A stretch of DNA of 64,000 nt. It comes from Strongyloides papillosus (lineage: Eukaryota; Nematoda; Chromadorea; Rhabditida; Strongyloididae). Below are positions 35,039 to 47,136 of this stretch, piece by piece. The notes under the pieces are model-generated. The model did no database searches. It was not told the origin of the DNA and saw only the letters and a list, made by a program, of their open reading frames with translations. The stretch spans positions 682,001 to 746,000 of the forward strand of contig SRSI01000048.1 of assembly GCA_005656395.1 (NCBI GenBank). The letters are read 5' to 3'. Positions within the stretch are counted from its first letter, which is position 1. The number at the start of each line of letters is the position of its first letter. Made by a program: the position numbers and the translations under genes.

Positions 35039-35848
35039 CTATGAAAAATCAGTATCCCCATATCTATTTTTGGTTGGTGAATCATATGAAGGTTTTCCAC
35101 TTCCGTCGTTATTTCTAGAATTTTCATTACTAAATTTAGGAATTGGTGTACCAGGCATATAACCATATGAATCATAGTTGTAACCAGCGTATGGATTTTT
35201 TTGTCGATTAGGATCAGTATTCATTCTTGGTGCTTCTTTTACATTGTCCTCTTTTTCTAAACCAGGATTAAATTTACTATCAGATGCATACGGTTTTACA
35301 TTTCCCATTTCGTTGTAATTATCGGAAGCTAATGGAGGTGACTCATATAAATTAGAGTTACCAAGACGATTTCTACGTCTCAACTCTTCATAACCACCAT
35401 GTTTTGAAATATTTTGTTCACTTTGTTCATTCACTTTATACTATAAAATATATATAAATTAAATGTAAAAATAACTTATTAAGAATACCTTTTCTACTAA
35501 ATTACTGTATATCGGTTGCAATTTTTTCCGACAAAGAGGTCTTGTGATAAATCCCGAAGAAAGAAACGAAAACAACCCAATACCCACATAAAGTTGGATC
35601 GGTTTACGTTTAAGTAAAGCAGGAATTTTGAGTTTTGTCCTGGCATAGTACATGCATCCGACACCAAATGCAGTAATTGGTAACGTTCTCGTTAAAAGAG
35701 CGTCTTTTTGAATTTTTGCAATTTCTGTCATGAGCATTTGCCTATCATCAGTTGATAATCTTTCAAAAAGATATTGCAGTTGAGCCCCATTTACATCCTT
35801 AGTCGTAGATTGAAGGCGATGAGAATTAAACATTGTATTCTCATCCAT
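35039..35848 (-). CDS. OCIA-domain protein (OCIAD/Asrij-like)
   Basis: Exons 35489-35848 and 35039-35440 in phase 0 encode 253 residues. Residues about 28-110 match the OCIA domain: LSTDDRQMLMTEI, then LTRTLPITAFGVGCMYY and two hydrophobic hairpin segments before CRKKL. The C-terminal half is polar and rich in N, S, Y and P, with repeats of NPYAGYN/YGYMPG type, and seems disordered. OCIAD proteins sit on mitochondria and endosomes and act in complex III assembly and signalling. The C-terminal tail is longer than the domain needs. Confidence 0.75.
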
Positions 35849-36889
35849 TTTTTTTATAAAACGAAAATAATTATTACAAAAATTGGATTAATTGTAACAA
35901 ATGATCAAAACATATAATAAAACAAAAATTGGTAAAGTGTTATTTAAAGAAATAAAATAAATATCTGTACCTGTACAGAATGAATCAGGAAACCTTGGTA
36001 AGATTATCGTTTATCTTCTGTGTAGAAGTACTGCAGTGACACTAGTAGCTAATATTTTGGTAAAGGTTTTATTTACAAAAAAATATACCCTGTGGAAATA
36101 TTTCATTGAATATTGTACAAAAAAATTGGAGATTTAAACTTATATTTTAATAATTACTTAATCATAAGTGGATTACTATAAGGGAAATGATGATTTGACT
36201 AATTAGTATGTAGAGCAAATTACTTTTTTTATTAATTATTTTAATTTTTTTTAATATTTTAGCGTCAAATAACATATTTCTTAATTAGTAAATACCACAA
36301 TTCATATATAATTATGGTTCTTCCGTATAGAAAAAATAAATAGTACCGTGCGAGATTCTCTGATTCGTCATGTATAATCTCTTCTTTTTGAAAGATCAAT
36401 GCAATAGAATCCACTTTTTATTTTTTTAAGAATCGTTCATTATGTACTCTCAGATGAAATAAAACTAGTAGGATAAGGATTCCAACTACACATAAAATTT
36501 ATTACACCCTTTTCGGCAATTTAACTTGAAAATTACTATATAATTTAATTCTGTATTTTATTACTATTAAACAACTATCTCTAATAAATTTACATTTATT
36601 TATAAGAAAAATTATATATGATTCTATAATTGCACTGAAATCTACCAGTAAAAATTTTCATACATCTCTCCTCCTTCAATATTAATTTCATAATCCTTCT
36701 CACTGAAATAGGAAAACAATTAAAAGAAGTTTAAAAATTTATTGATATTTAAAATAGCTTAAAAATTTTTCAATAATGACTAGAAAAAATGTATACTTAT
36801 TTGGAGATCGTAAAATTATAAAAAAAAGGTGAAGGGGGGTTATAAAAAAATAATAAAAGCATATTAGTATTTAGTTTTATGGATTAATA
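35849..36889. other. Intergenic stretch, no features recognised
   Basis: A+T-rich, containing the 5' flank of the OCIA gene and the 3' flank of the SCOC gene. No repeat or RNA gene seen. Confidence 0.5.
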
Positions 36890-37260
36890 TTACTTCATGT
36901 TAGAAGTTTTTGGAGAGTTTGCAGGTTGAAACAAACTGCTAGAATGCATAAGATTCTTAATATACTGCCCAAGTACTTGATTTTCAGATCGTAACTTCAT
37001 ACTTTCTTCCTTTACACTATCTACACGGGAACTTAGGTCTAAAGAACATTCAAGTTTAAATAATATAAGGTAGATAATTTACCTTCAAGAGTATTTTGAA
37101 GTTCAAGAATTTGAGCAATTAACCGTGCCTTCTCTTCTTGATCCTCTGCCTGAGGTAAAGGTTGAGCAGGCTTTGGTTTTCTACTACTTAAATTCAACTC
37201 ATTAGGTACATTTTCATCATCCGCTAATGGAATATCACTTTCAATTGAAGATTTAGCCAT
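36890..37260 (-). CDS. unc-69: Short coiled-coil protein SCOC / UNC-69
   Basis: Exons 37083-37260 and 36890-37038 in phase 1 encode 108 residues. A variable acidic N-terminus leads into the conserved coil: [45 protein letters not shown] and a final SLFQP. SCOC/UNC-69 is a Golgi and vesicle coiled-coil protein that pairs with FEZ1/UNC-76 in axonal transport and with UVRAG/FEZ1 in autophagy. The second exon was missed by simple frame scanning because it has no ATG. It is divergent from the ZNF622 gene, with 297 bp between the starts. Confidence 0.92.
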
Positions 37261-37557
37261 AGAAACAATATTTGAAGAAAATATATTTCACCAATAATTC
37301 TAAACTATTAGAATATATACCAAAACACTAAACACCCTCGTGATAGTTAGGACAACAATTTAAAGTGTAAGAGAAAAGATAAGATCTGAGTGCAAACTAA
37401 CAAGATTGTTATTTAGTCCCCTTTTAGTTTGGTGTCTTAAGAGTATCTTCCCAATTGATAATCAATGCACTATATTCCAACATAAATAAGAAATTCTTTT
37501 TAAGATGACAATTTCGAATAAAAAATTTAATTTAAAACTCTTGTCTATGAAATCTTA

Positions 37558-38779
37558 ATGATGGAGATAAGTTTCACCTGTATAACATGTAAAGTAAGAT
37601 TTGCTAATGCTGATCTTCAAAGAGATCACTATAGATGTGAGTGGCATCGTTATAATTTAAAAAGAAAAGTAAGTTTATATTTTTTTGTTTTCAAAATATT
37701 ATAAAATTTTCTAGGAAGCTGAGTTACCTCCAATAACATACAAATTATTTGAAGAAAAAAGAGAACAATTCACTATCCAAAAAAAACAAGAAATTATTGA
37801 TGCTACGACACAAGTTAACACTTATTGTGCAGCATGTGGGAAATTGTTTAAATCAACAAACTCATATGATACACATGTAAATTCAAAAAGGCACAAAGAA
37901 AATGAAATTAAATTTAAAGAGAAACAACAAGATTCTGAGTCTGTTATTGTTTATAAAGTTTCTAAGAAAGGGAAGGCAAATGTATCTACAAAAACTAATG
38001 ATGTTCATATGAATGAAATTCAGAAAGACAAAGAAGATTTTTCAATGTCAGATGAGGAAAATGAAAATTCAGGAGATATTTCTGATGACATTATTAACGA
38101 GGAAGATGCTATACCAACAACATCGTGTCTTTTCTGTACAAATAAATATGAAACTTTCGAAGATAATTGGAATCATATGAAAGGAGCACATGGTTTCTTT
38201 TTCCCAGATGGCAGATTTGTTCCAGATAATGAAGCTTTTGTTGAATTTTTAGGATACAAAATAGGTTGTGGTAGAGTTTGTATATATTGTCCCGAAACAA
38301 CACGTCGTTTCCCAACAATTGAATCTTGTAGGCAACATATGATTGATAAAGGTCATTGTAAAATTACTATTGATGGTGATAGAATTATTGAGTATTATGA
38401 GTTCTATGATTACAGTCCTCTATTTGATGAGAATGATGAAGAATTCATTGATCAGGACAATCCAATGATTGATGAGGGATATTCATTAATTTTACCTTCT
38501 GGAACTTCTATTGGACATAGATCATTACAACAATATTACAAACAAAATATTAGACATTCTAATGAAATGGTACTTTATACTGGTGGTTCTAGAAAAGTTA
38601 GAAATTTCTCAACTATGAAAGCTATTGGTACTGGTGAACCAACGGCTCCTGAAGTTAAAGCACGTGCCAGAGACATGAAATTCTTAAGAAGGCTTAAAGA
38701 AAAATATGTCATGCAACTTGGTACTAAAGGTAATAAACTGTTTAAATCTAAGGGTGCTCAAGGACAAGCTCGAAACTAA
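37558..38779 (+). CDS. znf-622: ZNF622/REI1 zinc-finger protein, 60S ribosome maturation
   Basis: Exons 37558-37668 and 37715-38779 in phase 0 encode 391 residues. Start is ATG 37558 or the adjacent 37561. There are four C2H2 fingers: FTCITCKVRF...HRYNLKRK, YCAACGKLF...H...RH, CLFCTNKYE...HMKGAHG and CIYCPETTRRF...H. These are followed by the REI1-family segment with IGHRSLQQYYKQN and the basic C-terminus. The yeast homologue Rei1 releases Arx1 and checks the exit tunnel of cytoplasmic pre-60S particles. All zinc ligands look intact. Confidence 0.93.
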
Positions 38780-38944
38780 GTCGTTTATTGTTATTTCTTT
38801 GATTATTTGTTACTACTTTTATATAATAAAAAAATTATTAAACTACACTTTTATTTCAAGTAAATGATTAGGTTAATACAATATATACAATGAATCATAT
38901 ACAACTATAAATAATACAATAATAAAAAAAATAATATAAAAACA

Positions 38945-40503
38945 TTAATTCCTCTTTATCGGAGTTTTAGTGGGTGTCTTCGTATTCGGTCTTTTCGGAG
39001 TTTTGAAGGGATCTCTTCTTAGTGGTGTACGATCAGCCCCCGTTAAATGTTTTGGTGATGACGTTTTAGGTCCAAATACTCTAACTTCTGAACCGAGTCC
39101 TTTGACAGGAATAATCGCACTAATAGCAGTATCATCGAATAATGATTGCCTTGCAAAAGTTGTACCATGACGTTGGGGTTTTCTCAAGGACCGAGGAGAT
39201 TTTGTTCCATATAATGCTTCCATCTTCAAATTCTCCTTCTTCTGCTCCAACTTTAGCTGTCTCTCTAGCTCTTTTTGCTTTTTATCATCGTCAATAATCT
39301 GGAGAGCTCGCTCATATAGTGACATTCCATAAATCTGAATCGATGGATCATTAAGCGCCTCCAATTTTTTGATGTACAATTTAAGTCTTTTTTCCGCATC
39401 CTTCTGGCGTGTTAAGACTTGTTGGATATGTCCTGCACGATTCTTATAAACATTTGGATCTGCGAGATCTGCCTCCACTTGTACATGATCGTTCCAGGCT
39501 GCTGACCAATTGTAGTATGCATCGTACAACTCCTTGAAACGTTGATATCTTGAGTCGTATTCTGCTATCTCATCTTGAATCTTATCCATGCTACTATCGT
39601 CCACAAATCAGGAATAAAATCATCAGGAAAAAGTCGATTTAACTCAGGGACAGAACATTTGTCGTACAATGAGCGAAGTTGAAGAATAGCGTCATTGTAA
39701 GCGGATGCTCTTTGTTGTTTCCATTCATCATATTCGGCTTGTGTCTCTTCAAGAAGAAATTTAACCTCATCCAGAAAGTCCTCTGAGTATACAAAATCTT
39801 CTCCATCCACATCGACATTTAACATGGTGCTTTCTCGTGATGAACAAAGCTTTTTCATATATCCTTTTAATTTCATGATATCCGCTCTTGCATTCAAAAA
39901 CTCCGTCCTGCGTTTCTCAAGCAATTCAACCAATCGTGAACGCTCTTCCTGAAGCTCCATCCACTTCTTTGGATCAAGTAAAACACCTTTCTGTTCTTGG
40001 CACGGAGCAGAGAGTGACAAACGTTGGCATAGAGCTTCAACCTCCTCAAAAGTGTCCATCTGCTTTTGGATTAACTTTTCTTTCTCCTCTGCAAGATGCT
40101 CAATTTCTTTCTTCAAAGTCTTACAATATGCGATGGTGTTAGGACGTAGACAACCAATATCAAATTTCTCTAGTCCTAAAGCCACACGTGTTGTGTGTAC
40201 CTCATCCCAAAATTTCCTGGAGTCCTCAAATACTTCATTATAATTTGTGGTTTCTTCATTAACCATAAAATCTATGACATCCTTCATTGTCTCATAGAAT
40301 GTGGTTGTACGCTCCAATCTCATATCCTCTTTCATTTCTATCTCATCCCACATCTTCTTCAATTTATCCATATTTCTATTGAAATACTTTATTAGCTCCT
40401 GGGATTTATCAACAACAGACATTCTAAAAAAAAAGTAATCATAAAAAAATAAAAATATCTCGTACCTTCGTTTATAATCTTTCTTGATCGGAGGAGAATC
40501 CAT
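38945..40503 (-). CDS. spd-1: PRC1/ASE1 midzone microtubule bundler, with apparent frameshift
   Basis: Exon 1 (40466-40503) joins exon 2 across a 42-bp in-frame intron (40424-40465). Exon 2 encodes the long coiled coil and spectrin-like microtubule-binding region of the MAP65/ASE1 family. Landmarks are RVALGLEKFDIG, ELQEERSRLVELLEKR and SVPELNRLFPDDFIPDLW. Near 39600 the reading frame must shift by one base for the protein to continue as DKIQDEIAEYDSRYQRFKEL and the basic, Pro/Thr-rich tail with CDK-like TP sites (TPLRR, TPKRP, TPTKTP). No intron fits there. The simplest reading is loss of one G after the W codon. Either the assembly has an error or this copy is damaged. The tail frame is otherwise intact. 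Confidence 0.88.
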
Positions 40504-41214
40504 AGCGTCAAAATATAGATTGAAAATTAATTTATTAGAGAATTGTATATCGGATCAAAAATATACAGATCAAATGGTAAATTGGTGACACTTAAATTTA
40601 TAGTGAAATGCAAGTCATCCTAATTGTCTTATATACACTATTACCCGCGTATTAGTTTTGAAACGAAATGTTTTGTCTGGAAGGAAAACTGTTATACTGC
40701 AACTTAACCTCATCAGTAAGGGTAGTAACATCAGGCAAATAATTGGTTATATCAAACAATTAAGTTTATGTTTTATCATCAGCCGACCGTCTGTCATTTA
40801 TCATATTCTATTATCAAGTTGTTTTGTAACATTATGAAGTATATCCCTCAATCACTTTTTTTATTACAAAATCAGATGTCAAGGATATCTAGTGAAAGTA
40901 TTATCATTGTGATGAAGTTTCGTATACATAACTTAGTTATATAAGAATAACTTTTTGTATAAAGAGATGTTATGACAAATTTAAGTTTTGGTAATTAATA
41001 TAATGTTACGTATATTCTTTTATATACTTATATGGTACATTTTTATGTGTAAAATTTGTTACCCCTTTAAATTATTGAAGGGTCGTTTTCACATATCGTC
41101 ATTCTTACGTGAAAACCTTTTATCAGAAATATATCTAGTAGTGAGAAAATAAAAACTTGAAGTAATACATTTTATTGATGAAGGCAATTTAAAGAATAAA
41201 ATAAGTCAAAATTT
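40504..41214. other. Intergenic stretch, no features recognised
   Basis: Upstream region of the PRC1-like gene and downstream region of the FAM98-like gene. No other signal seen. Confidence 0.5.
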
Positions 41215-41788
41215 TCAAACTCTCATACGTCCTCCACGATCCTTTGGTTTCTCTTCCATAACGTATTTCTTTGTTGCTATATCATTAGATTTCGAAGTTT
41301 TACCACTAGATATCTTTTCGATTTGTAACAAATCCTCTGAAGCTGATAAAATGTCAAATATATCCAATTTCTCAATAGTTGGTAGACCCTTAGCTTCATG
41401 TTCTTTAATTAAACTATCATAATTTTCCTCCTTAAAATGTTTTGCTTTGGAGCGACGGAAAGAATCAAGGGTAGCTTGGGATCGAAGTTTGAATAAGGCT
41501 TCACGTGTTCTGTAGTCCTCAAACATTGCATTATTAATGCTAACTAAGACCTGTTTTTCCTTATCAGATAGAGGTTTCTTAATTAAGGGTTTCTTTATAA
41601 TGTTATCGCTTTGATATTGAATCAACTGAAGTTAGTCAGAAAATTATTTTGAAATTTCGAAATAAATAGATTACACATACCTTATGATTTATCAATTTAA
41701 ATGAATCTTTTATTGACGTTGTGGATTCCAAATCAAAGATATCACATAATAATTGATATGTATGTTGTGCTACGCTATCAGTTTCCAT
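41215..41788 (-). CDS. FAM98-like protein, short form
   Basis: Exons 41681-41788 and 41215-41625 in phase 0 encode 172 residues. The second exon matches the conserved core of FAM98 proteins: NNAMFEDYRTREALFKLRSQATLDSF, a SASEDLLQIEKISSGKTS segment and the family-end motif VMEEKPKDRGGR. FAM98A/B are partners of the tRNA ligase complex and bind RNA. Vertebrate members have about 330-550 residues with a larger N-terminal domain and a Gly-rich tail; both seem reduced or absent here. An AG acceptor (AAATTTTAG) lies three bases before the ATG. Family assignment rests on the C-terminal motif block. Confidence 0.7.
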
Positions 41789-42141
41789 AATTTTCTAAAA
41801 TTTTGACTTAACGTTAGGAAGAGAATAATACCACAGTCATCCAGAGTGAGATAATTCAAATTGAAAAATGAAAAGTATACAAAGAATCGTTTTGAGATTT
41901 ATCAGTGATTATTAACGTGCGGAAGAATTTTTGTTAAGCAAAAGCTATAGCAGAATAGGCTTTTTTTTGATTAAAGAAATCGACTGGATTTGTTTTTATG
42001 GGCGAAATAAAGGAGTATGACAAAAATTCTACTTGGTAGATTATTGTAATCAAGACAAACTTTAATAAATTAAATGTAGTTATTTAAAGAAGGCAATAAA
42101 TACTTAGATATTTCAGATAAGAAGTGAATTAATTTCAAATA

Positions 42142-42884
42142 TTATTGATTACCAGCGATTTTTAATTTTCTCATTAATTCTGCCGTTCTAGCTATATCAA
42201 TAGGGGTCTTATCATCCTTATTTAATAAACCGGTATTTGCTCCATTCTTAGCCAAAAGAAAAGCCACTTCATCATTTCCTTCTGATGCAGCTTCATGCAA
42301 AGGTGTATTACCACTCTTATCCATTATATCAATTCTTAACTTTACACTTTTCAACAATGATAAGCAACCCTCCATATTATTTGTGGCTGCTGCTCTATGG
42401 AGAGCTGATCCACCGAGGTTATCCTGAATATTTACATCAGCTCCTCCTTTAATTAGAAGTTCACTTATCTTAATTCTATTTTTTGATATGGCGTATATTA
42501 ATGGTGTACATCCAAGTTTATTTCTAGCATTAAGATTGATATTTGGAAATGTTAGAAGTACCTTCACAATTTCATACCTTCCAGCTGATGATGCTATCAT
42601 TAATGGTGTCCAACCGCTCTAGAGAGGAATCTTAATAACAATGTTGTACAATTAGAAAAACGTACATCATCTGGAGAGTCAACAAGATGGGGTGCTTCTC
42701 TTATAGTAAGTTCTACAATTGGAAGGCATCCTCCTGAAGCAGCCCAATGGATTGGTGCCCTTTCGGTATCGTCTAGTTCCTCCAATAGAGATCTATTTTT
42801 TTCAATCAATCTTTTAGCTAGTTCACCTCTGTTTTCCAACAATAAATCTCTTAATTCAGCCTTCTCTTCAGCACTTGCAACCAT
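42142..42884 (-). CDS. psmd-10: Gankyrin / 26S proteasome chaperone PSMD10-like
   Basis: Exons 42666-42884 and 42142-42618 in phase 0 encode 231 residues, close to the 226 of human gankyrin. Six or seven ankyrin repeats run through the whole protein. Clear ones are [69 protein letters not shown] and [10 protein letters not shown]. The repeat helices are of canonical length. The protein assists assembly of the proteasome base by binding the Rpt3 C-terminus. A CATTTCAG acceptor ends three bases before the ATG. It lies only 100 bp downstream of the SEC20 stop, on the same strand. Confidence 0.85.
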
Positions 42885-42984
42885 TGCCTGAAATGTTAGA
42901 TAAACATAAATTCCATTAAAAGGTACAATAAAAAGAATTAACTTTTATCATATAAAAAAGTAATCGAAAAAAATAATTTAATAT

Positions 42985-43789
42985 TTAGTTTTGGCTGTGG
43001 TTAATTTCTTCATTATTTACATTAGAAAATATATTTGGAAAAAAATAATTATAAAATGGAATGGGAAATCTTGAAAGAACTCTTTTGTTAAGAATGTGAA
43101 AAATCATAGAAAAATACAAAGCTAAGCATATAAATACAAGAATTCTATCCGTAAATAATCTCCTTCCATAGCGTCTAATTAGGACACCACCACTTTTTAT
43201 ATGACTGCCAACAGTATCCATTTGAGCATTTGTCTTACTGATGGTTTCTGAAGAATTAACGATGACGGTAGTTGCTTCCTCTGATAATTGTACCTGATTC
43301 ACCAATCTATGGCGAAGATTCTCCATTAATTGTATTGTTTCCTCATTTTGAAGTTTCAAATTACGCTCCCGATTCTTTTTTTGCGAATCTTTACTATCAT
43401 CAGAAGCAAATAATTGATTTTTAGTTTCTTCTTCAATTTGTCTTGTAGCTGTAATAATTGACTTCCTAAGATTTGCTCTGTTGGAGACACACTCATTTTT
43501 GTATTCTGTAACGTCATCAACGAAAGACTTCTTATCAACACCATAAAAAAAAGATTTCCCGAAATCTTCAAATTTAGAGATAAGACTTTGGTGTTTTTCA
43601 ATCAGCTCCTGTATGTCTTTTGTACATTTGTGTAAATCGATTTTACTATCAAATTTTTGAAAACTAAAAACTTTTTAGATGGAAACATAAAAAAGGAACT
43701 TACGAAATACTTGATATTTTTGATTTTATGTCTAAATCTTTCTTTATAATTTCATTTCGTAAACTTTCAACATCTTTCTTCATAGACAT
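42985..43789 (-). CDS. sec-20: SEC20/BNIP1, ER Q-SNARE
   Basis: Exons 43704-43789 and 42985-43663 in phase 2 encode 254 residues. The long open frame of exon 2 extends well upstream of its first Met. A helical N-terminal part leads to a SNARE-like motif (LMENLRHRLVNQVQLSEEAT...ISKTNAQMDTVGSHIKSG). A membrane anchor ILVFICLALYFSMIFHIL and a lumenal tail of about 30 residues follow. This order is that of Sec20/BNIP1, which acts in Golgi-to-ER retrograde fusion with Ufe1/syntaxin 18 and Use1. No C-terminal HDEL is seen; the protein ends NHSQN. The ATG directly follows TTTTTTTATAG, an ideal trans-splice acceptor. Confidence 0.88.
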
Positions 43790-43946
43790 CTATAAAAAAA
43801 GTAATAAATAAATAAAGCAAACACAAAGTAAAAGTAAAGATCTCAATACTTTCTAATTAAAAATATAATTAACAATCTTTATTAAAAACAAAACTAAGCA
43901 TCTAGACTACTATAATATATTGGCATAACGAAGTATAATATAACGT

Positions 43947-44141
43947 TCAAATATTGAATCCGAGATCTCTCATACACTTCTTATGAGCCTCAATCAATGG
44001 ACCACAGTTTTCTTCTCCGTTTCTGATAATACATTCATCACGTAACTTTTTAGTTTCTGGACAAGCACAACATGGTTTTAAAGGTTTCTTTTCTCCTGTT
44101 TTTGGATCAACAACCATAGGACATTCCTTTTTCTCTGACAT
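43947..44141 (-). CDS. cox-17: COX17 copper chaperone
   Basis: 64 residues from the ATG at 44141. An upstream in-frame ATG at 44156 is spanned by an AG acceptor (GGTTTTTAG) and is probably not in the mature mRNA. The conserved copper site CCAC (PCCACPE) and twin CX9C pairs (C-x9-C twice, ending [11 protein letters not shown]) are intact. COX17 carries Cu(I) in the mitochondrial intermembrane space to SCO1 and COX11 for cytochrome c oxidase, and is imported through the MIA40 pathway. It lies 157 bp upstream of SEC20 on the same strand. Confidence 0.95.
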   Translation of the reverse strand: MSEKKECPMVVDPKTGEKKPLKPCCACPETKKLRDECIIRNGEENCGPLIEAHKKCMRDLGFNI

Positions 44142-44479
44142 AATTCTAAAAACCAAATAATAGTATAATAAACACCGACAAATTTATTTTAAAGCAAAGA
44201 AAATAAATTTAAAAAACCACGTTTACCACATATCAAATTTTACATTGGAATGGAGTATCCTCAAGTTCTGGTATCTTCAATATCACATATGATAAGAAAG
44301 TTTAAATTAAAGTAATCATAAACTTCGAAAGTACACAAATGGAAAATAAAATTGTGAATTACTTAAAAAAATATACCTTAATTGGTCTAAATATACTTTA
44401 TTCATGATTCTAAATGTACTTTTGGCTGAATTAAAGGCCCTCACGAAAAAATATTATACTTTTTTTTATTATAAATAAG

Positions 44480-45142
44480 TTAATTGAACACATATTCAAT
44501 TGCTGCAGCCAAATCCCAATTCTTTGAAGATAATGTTGAGATAGCCGTATCATCTTCCACTCCCATGTCTATTAACTTAGATACTTTTTTTTGCATTTCC
44601 TCATCAATTTGTCCTGGTGCCTTTCCATAGTGTTGAGCCCAAAACTTAGCTGTAACATTAAACATCTCCTTGTCTTGCATATATTGTTTAGCTACAACTG
44701 CATCTTGAGGATTAGTTGGTTCCGGAATTGTCAGGAGAGCTTGTATAGACAGAAGAATGGTACGTAATGTCAATGAAGCAGCCCATTGGTCTTTTAAGAT
44801 ATCTAAACATATAACCCCTGTCTGCGAGCTAACATTGGGATGCCAAATTTTTGTTGCAAATACAACTTTCGGTGGTTTAAAGGGGTATTCTGTTGGAACC
44901 TCAATATCTAACACAAAATTTCCATTCTCATATGGACTATCCGGTGGTCCTCGCAATGTACCCTTAATTTTAGTCAGCTTGTCATCTAAAATCTCAATCA
45001 TAATACCAGTCTGTTCAGCCTATAAAAAATTAAACAAATGTATATGATGATATTGATACAAAATATTAATAACTCTTACCTCTGTACTAGTAATAATTTC
45101 TTTGCACTCTTTTTGCATACGGACAAAAGCTATATTAGACAT
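44480..45142 (-). CDS. ubc-20: UBE2K ubiquitin-conjugating enzyme E2
   Basis: Exons 45080-45142 and 44480-45019 in phase 0 encode exactly 200 residues, the length of human UBE2K. The UBC fold includes PYENGNFVLDIEVP, the WHPNV motif and the catalytic Cys92 in GVICLDIL, at the human position. A C-terminal UBA domain (KKVSKLIDMGVEDDTAISTLSSKNWDLAAAIEYVFN region) marks the E2-25K class, which builds Lys48 chains. An AG acceptor (CTCTTTCAG) lies about 18 bases before the ATG. It is divergent from USP46, with 572 bp between the starts. Confidence 0.95.
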
Positions 45143-45714
45143 ATTTACTACTTTTTAATAGCTGAAAGAGAAAAAAATTACAGTAAATAGCTGGAAAAAA
45201 TTAAAAGTTAACTACAACACAAACGTAAATAATGAAAAACACATGATATAAACATCCTCTACAAACACTTCTCAACAACAACAATCCATAATGACGAAAA
45301 AAAACTATAAATAATTGAAATACTAATATTTTCTGACAGAAAAAAAAAGTAGTAAAAAAAATCCTTATAACTTTATTAATCATCAACTAACTTGGCATTG
45401 GAATAATGTAGTCGATTTTGATAACCAAAAATCTAGTTAGGACACCATTCAAAAAAGTGCTCATAAATACTTTTACTACATTGATAAATTGTATCGTTGT
45501 CACAATAAACTTCAATTTCCTTTGATATTAGTATTAATTATTAATTTTATATAATATCAATTTTAATTTATGAATTTTATCTACAATATTATTAGTAAAT
45601 GAGGAATCTAGTTTTTTTAAAGAGATTGATTTATTGATACAATCTATCGGAAAAGGTTTCATATTGGTATCTTTTCTGGTTTTATTTCTCAATCCAAAGG
45701 ATTTCTTTTGAGAA

Positions 45715-47136
45715 ATGGTATGTTATTGTTATTTTCTTAATTGATTTAATTAATTAATCATTTTGATATTTTTTAGGGAGCAAATGCTTCATCACAACTG
45801 GAGCGAGAATTAAATTCCACACACTTTAAAGGAAATGAACATTACTATGGATTGATAAATGTAAATTTTCTTAAAATTTAAATATATTGCTTATTTTTTA
45901 AACTTTATAGTTTGGTAATACTTGTTATTGTAATTCCGTCATTCAAGCTCTTTATTTTTGTCAACCATTTCGAGAAAAGTTACTTTCCTATCGACAACAA
46001 AATAAAAAAGCAGGCTTTCAAAAAGATAATTTATTATCTTGTTTGGCAGATTTATTTCATAGTATTCATAATCAAAAAAAACGGATAGGAACAATTGCCC
46101 CAAAAAGATTTATTACGAGGTTGAAGAAAGAAAATGAGTTGTTTGATAATTACATGCAGCAAGATGCCCATGAATTTTTTAATTACCTTATTAATGCTTT
46201 GTCTGAGTGTTTAACTATTGATAAGAAACGGGTAGATAAAGTTAAAGGTAGCCATAACAAATCCCAACTAAATAATTATGGATCAATTAATTCTAACAAA
46301 CTGCTCCCATCAAGTGATTCAGGGTTAACACCATCTACTGACAATAATACAATTCTAAATAATAATGAAACAGCTGAAATAACATGGGTTCAAGATATAT
46401 TTCAAGGAACTTTAACTAATGAAACTAAATGCCTCAATTGTGAAACTACCAGTAGTAAGGACGAAGATTTTTTAGATTTATCTGTTGATATAGAACCTAA
46501 CGTCTCAATAACACATTGTTTACGTGTTTTTTCTTCCACAGAAACATTATGTGGAGATCAAAAATATTATTGTGATAATTGTTGTTCAAAACAAGAGGCA
46601 CAAAAAAGAATGAGAATTAAAAAATTGCCAAAACTTCTAGCTCTACATCTTAAACGTTTTAAGTACGTTGAAAGTTTAAATCGACATACTAAACTATCCT
46701 ATAAAGTTCTTTTTCCAATGGAACTTAGACTTTTCAATATATCCGATGATGCATCTAACGCCTCTAGAATTTATGATTTAGTTTCTGTTGTTGTTCATTG
46801 TGGAAGTACACCTAATAGAGGTCATTATATCACTTTAGTTAAATCCCAAAACTTTTGGCTACTTTTTGATGATGATATTGTTGATGTAAGTTTTCCTATT
46901 TTTAAACACACCAGTATAAATATAATTTTTTTTAGAAGATAGATGAAAGTAATTTAGAAGATTTCTTTGGTTTATCCGATTCAAATCTCCAAAAAAATTC
47001 TGAAAGTGCTTATATATTATTCTACCAATTTAGGGAGATATCTTCACTTACCTATGAAACCTCACAACAGCAACTAACATCACGTGGAACGTTACCAAAT
47101 GTTAAGATGGCAAATAGTTCACACCATTACCATTAG
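45715..47136 (+). CDS. usp-46: USP46/USP12 deubiquitinase
   Basis: Four coding exons: 45715-45717 (only the ATG), 45777-45860, 45911-46885 and 46936-47136. All are in phase 0, for 420 residues. The N-terminus [10 protein letters not shown] parallels the myristoylation-like MGxNAS start of USP12/46. The Cys box is [14 protein letters not shown] (Cys34), followed by [11 protein letters not shown], a zinc-binding CLNC...CDNCC arrangement in the fingers, [10 protein letters not shown], and the His box [10 protein letters not shown]. The C-terminal part ends in the AYILFYQ motif. USP46 acts with WDR20/WDR48 and in worms deubiquitinates the glutamate receptor GLR-1. All catalytic residues are present. 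Confidence 0.93.
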
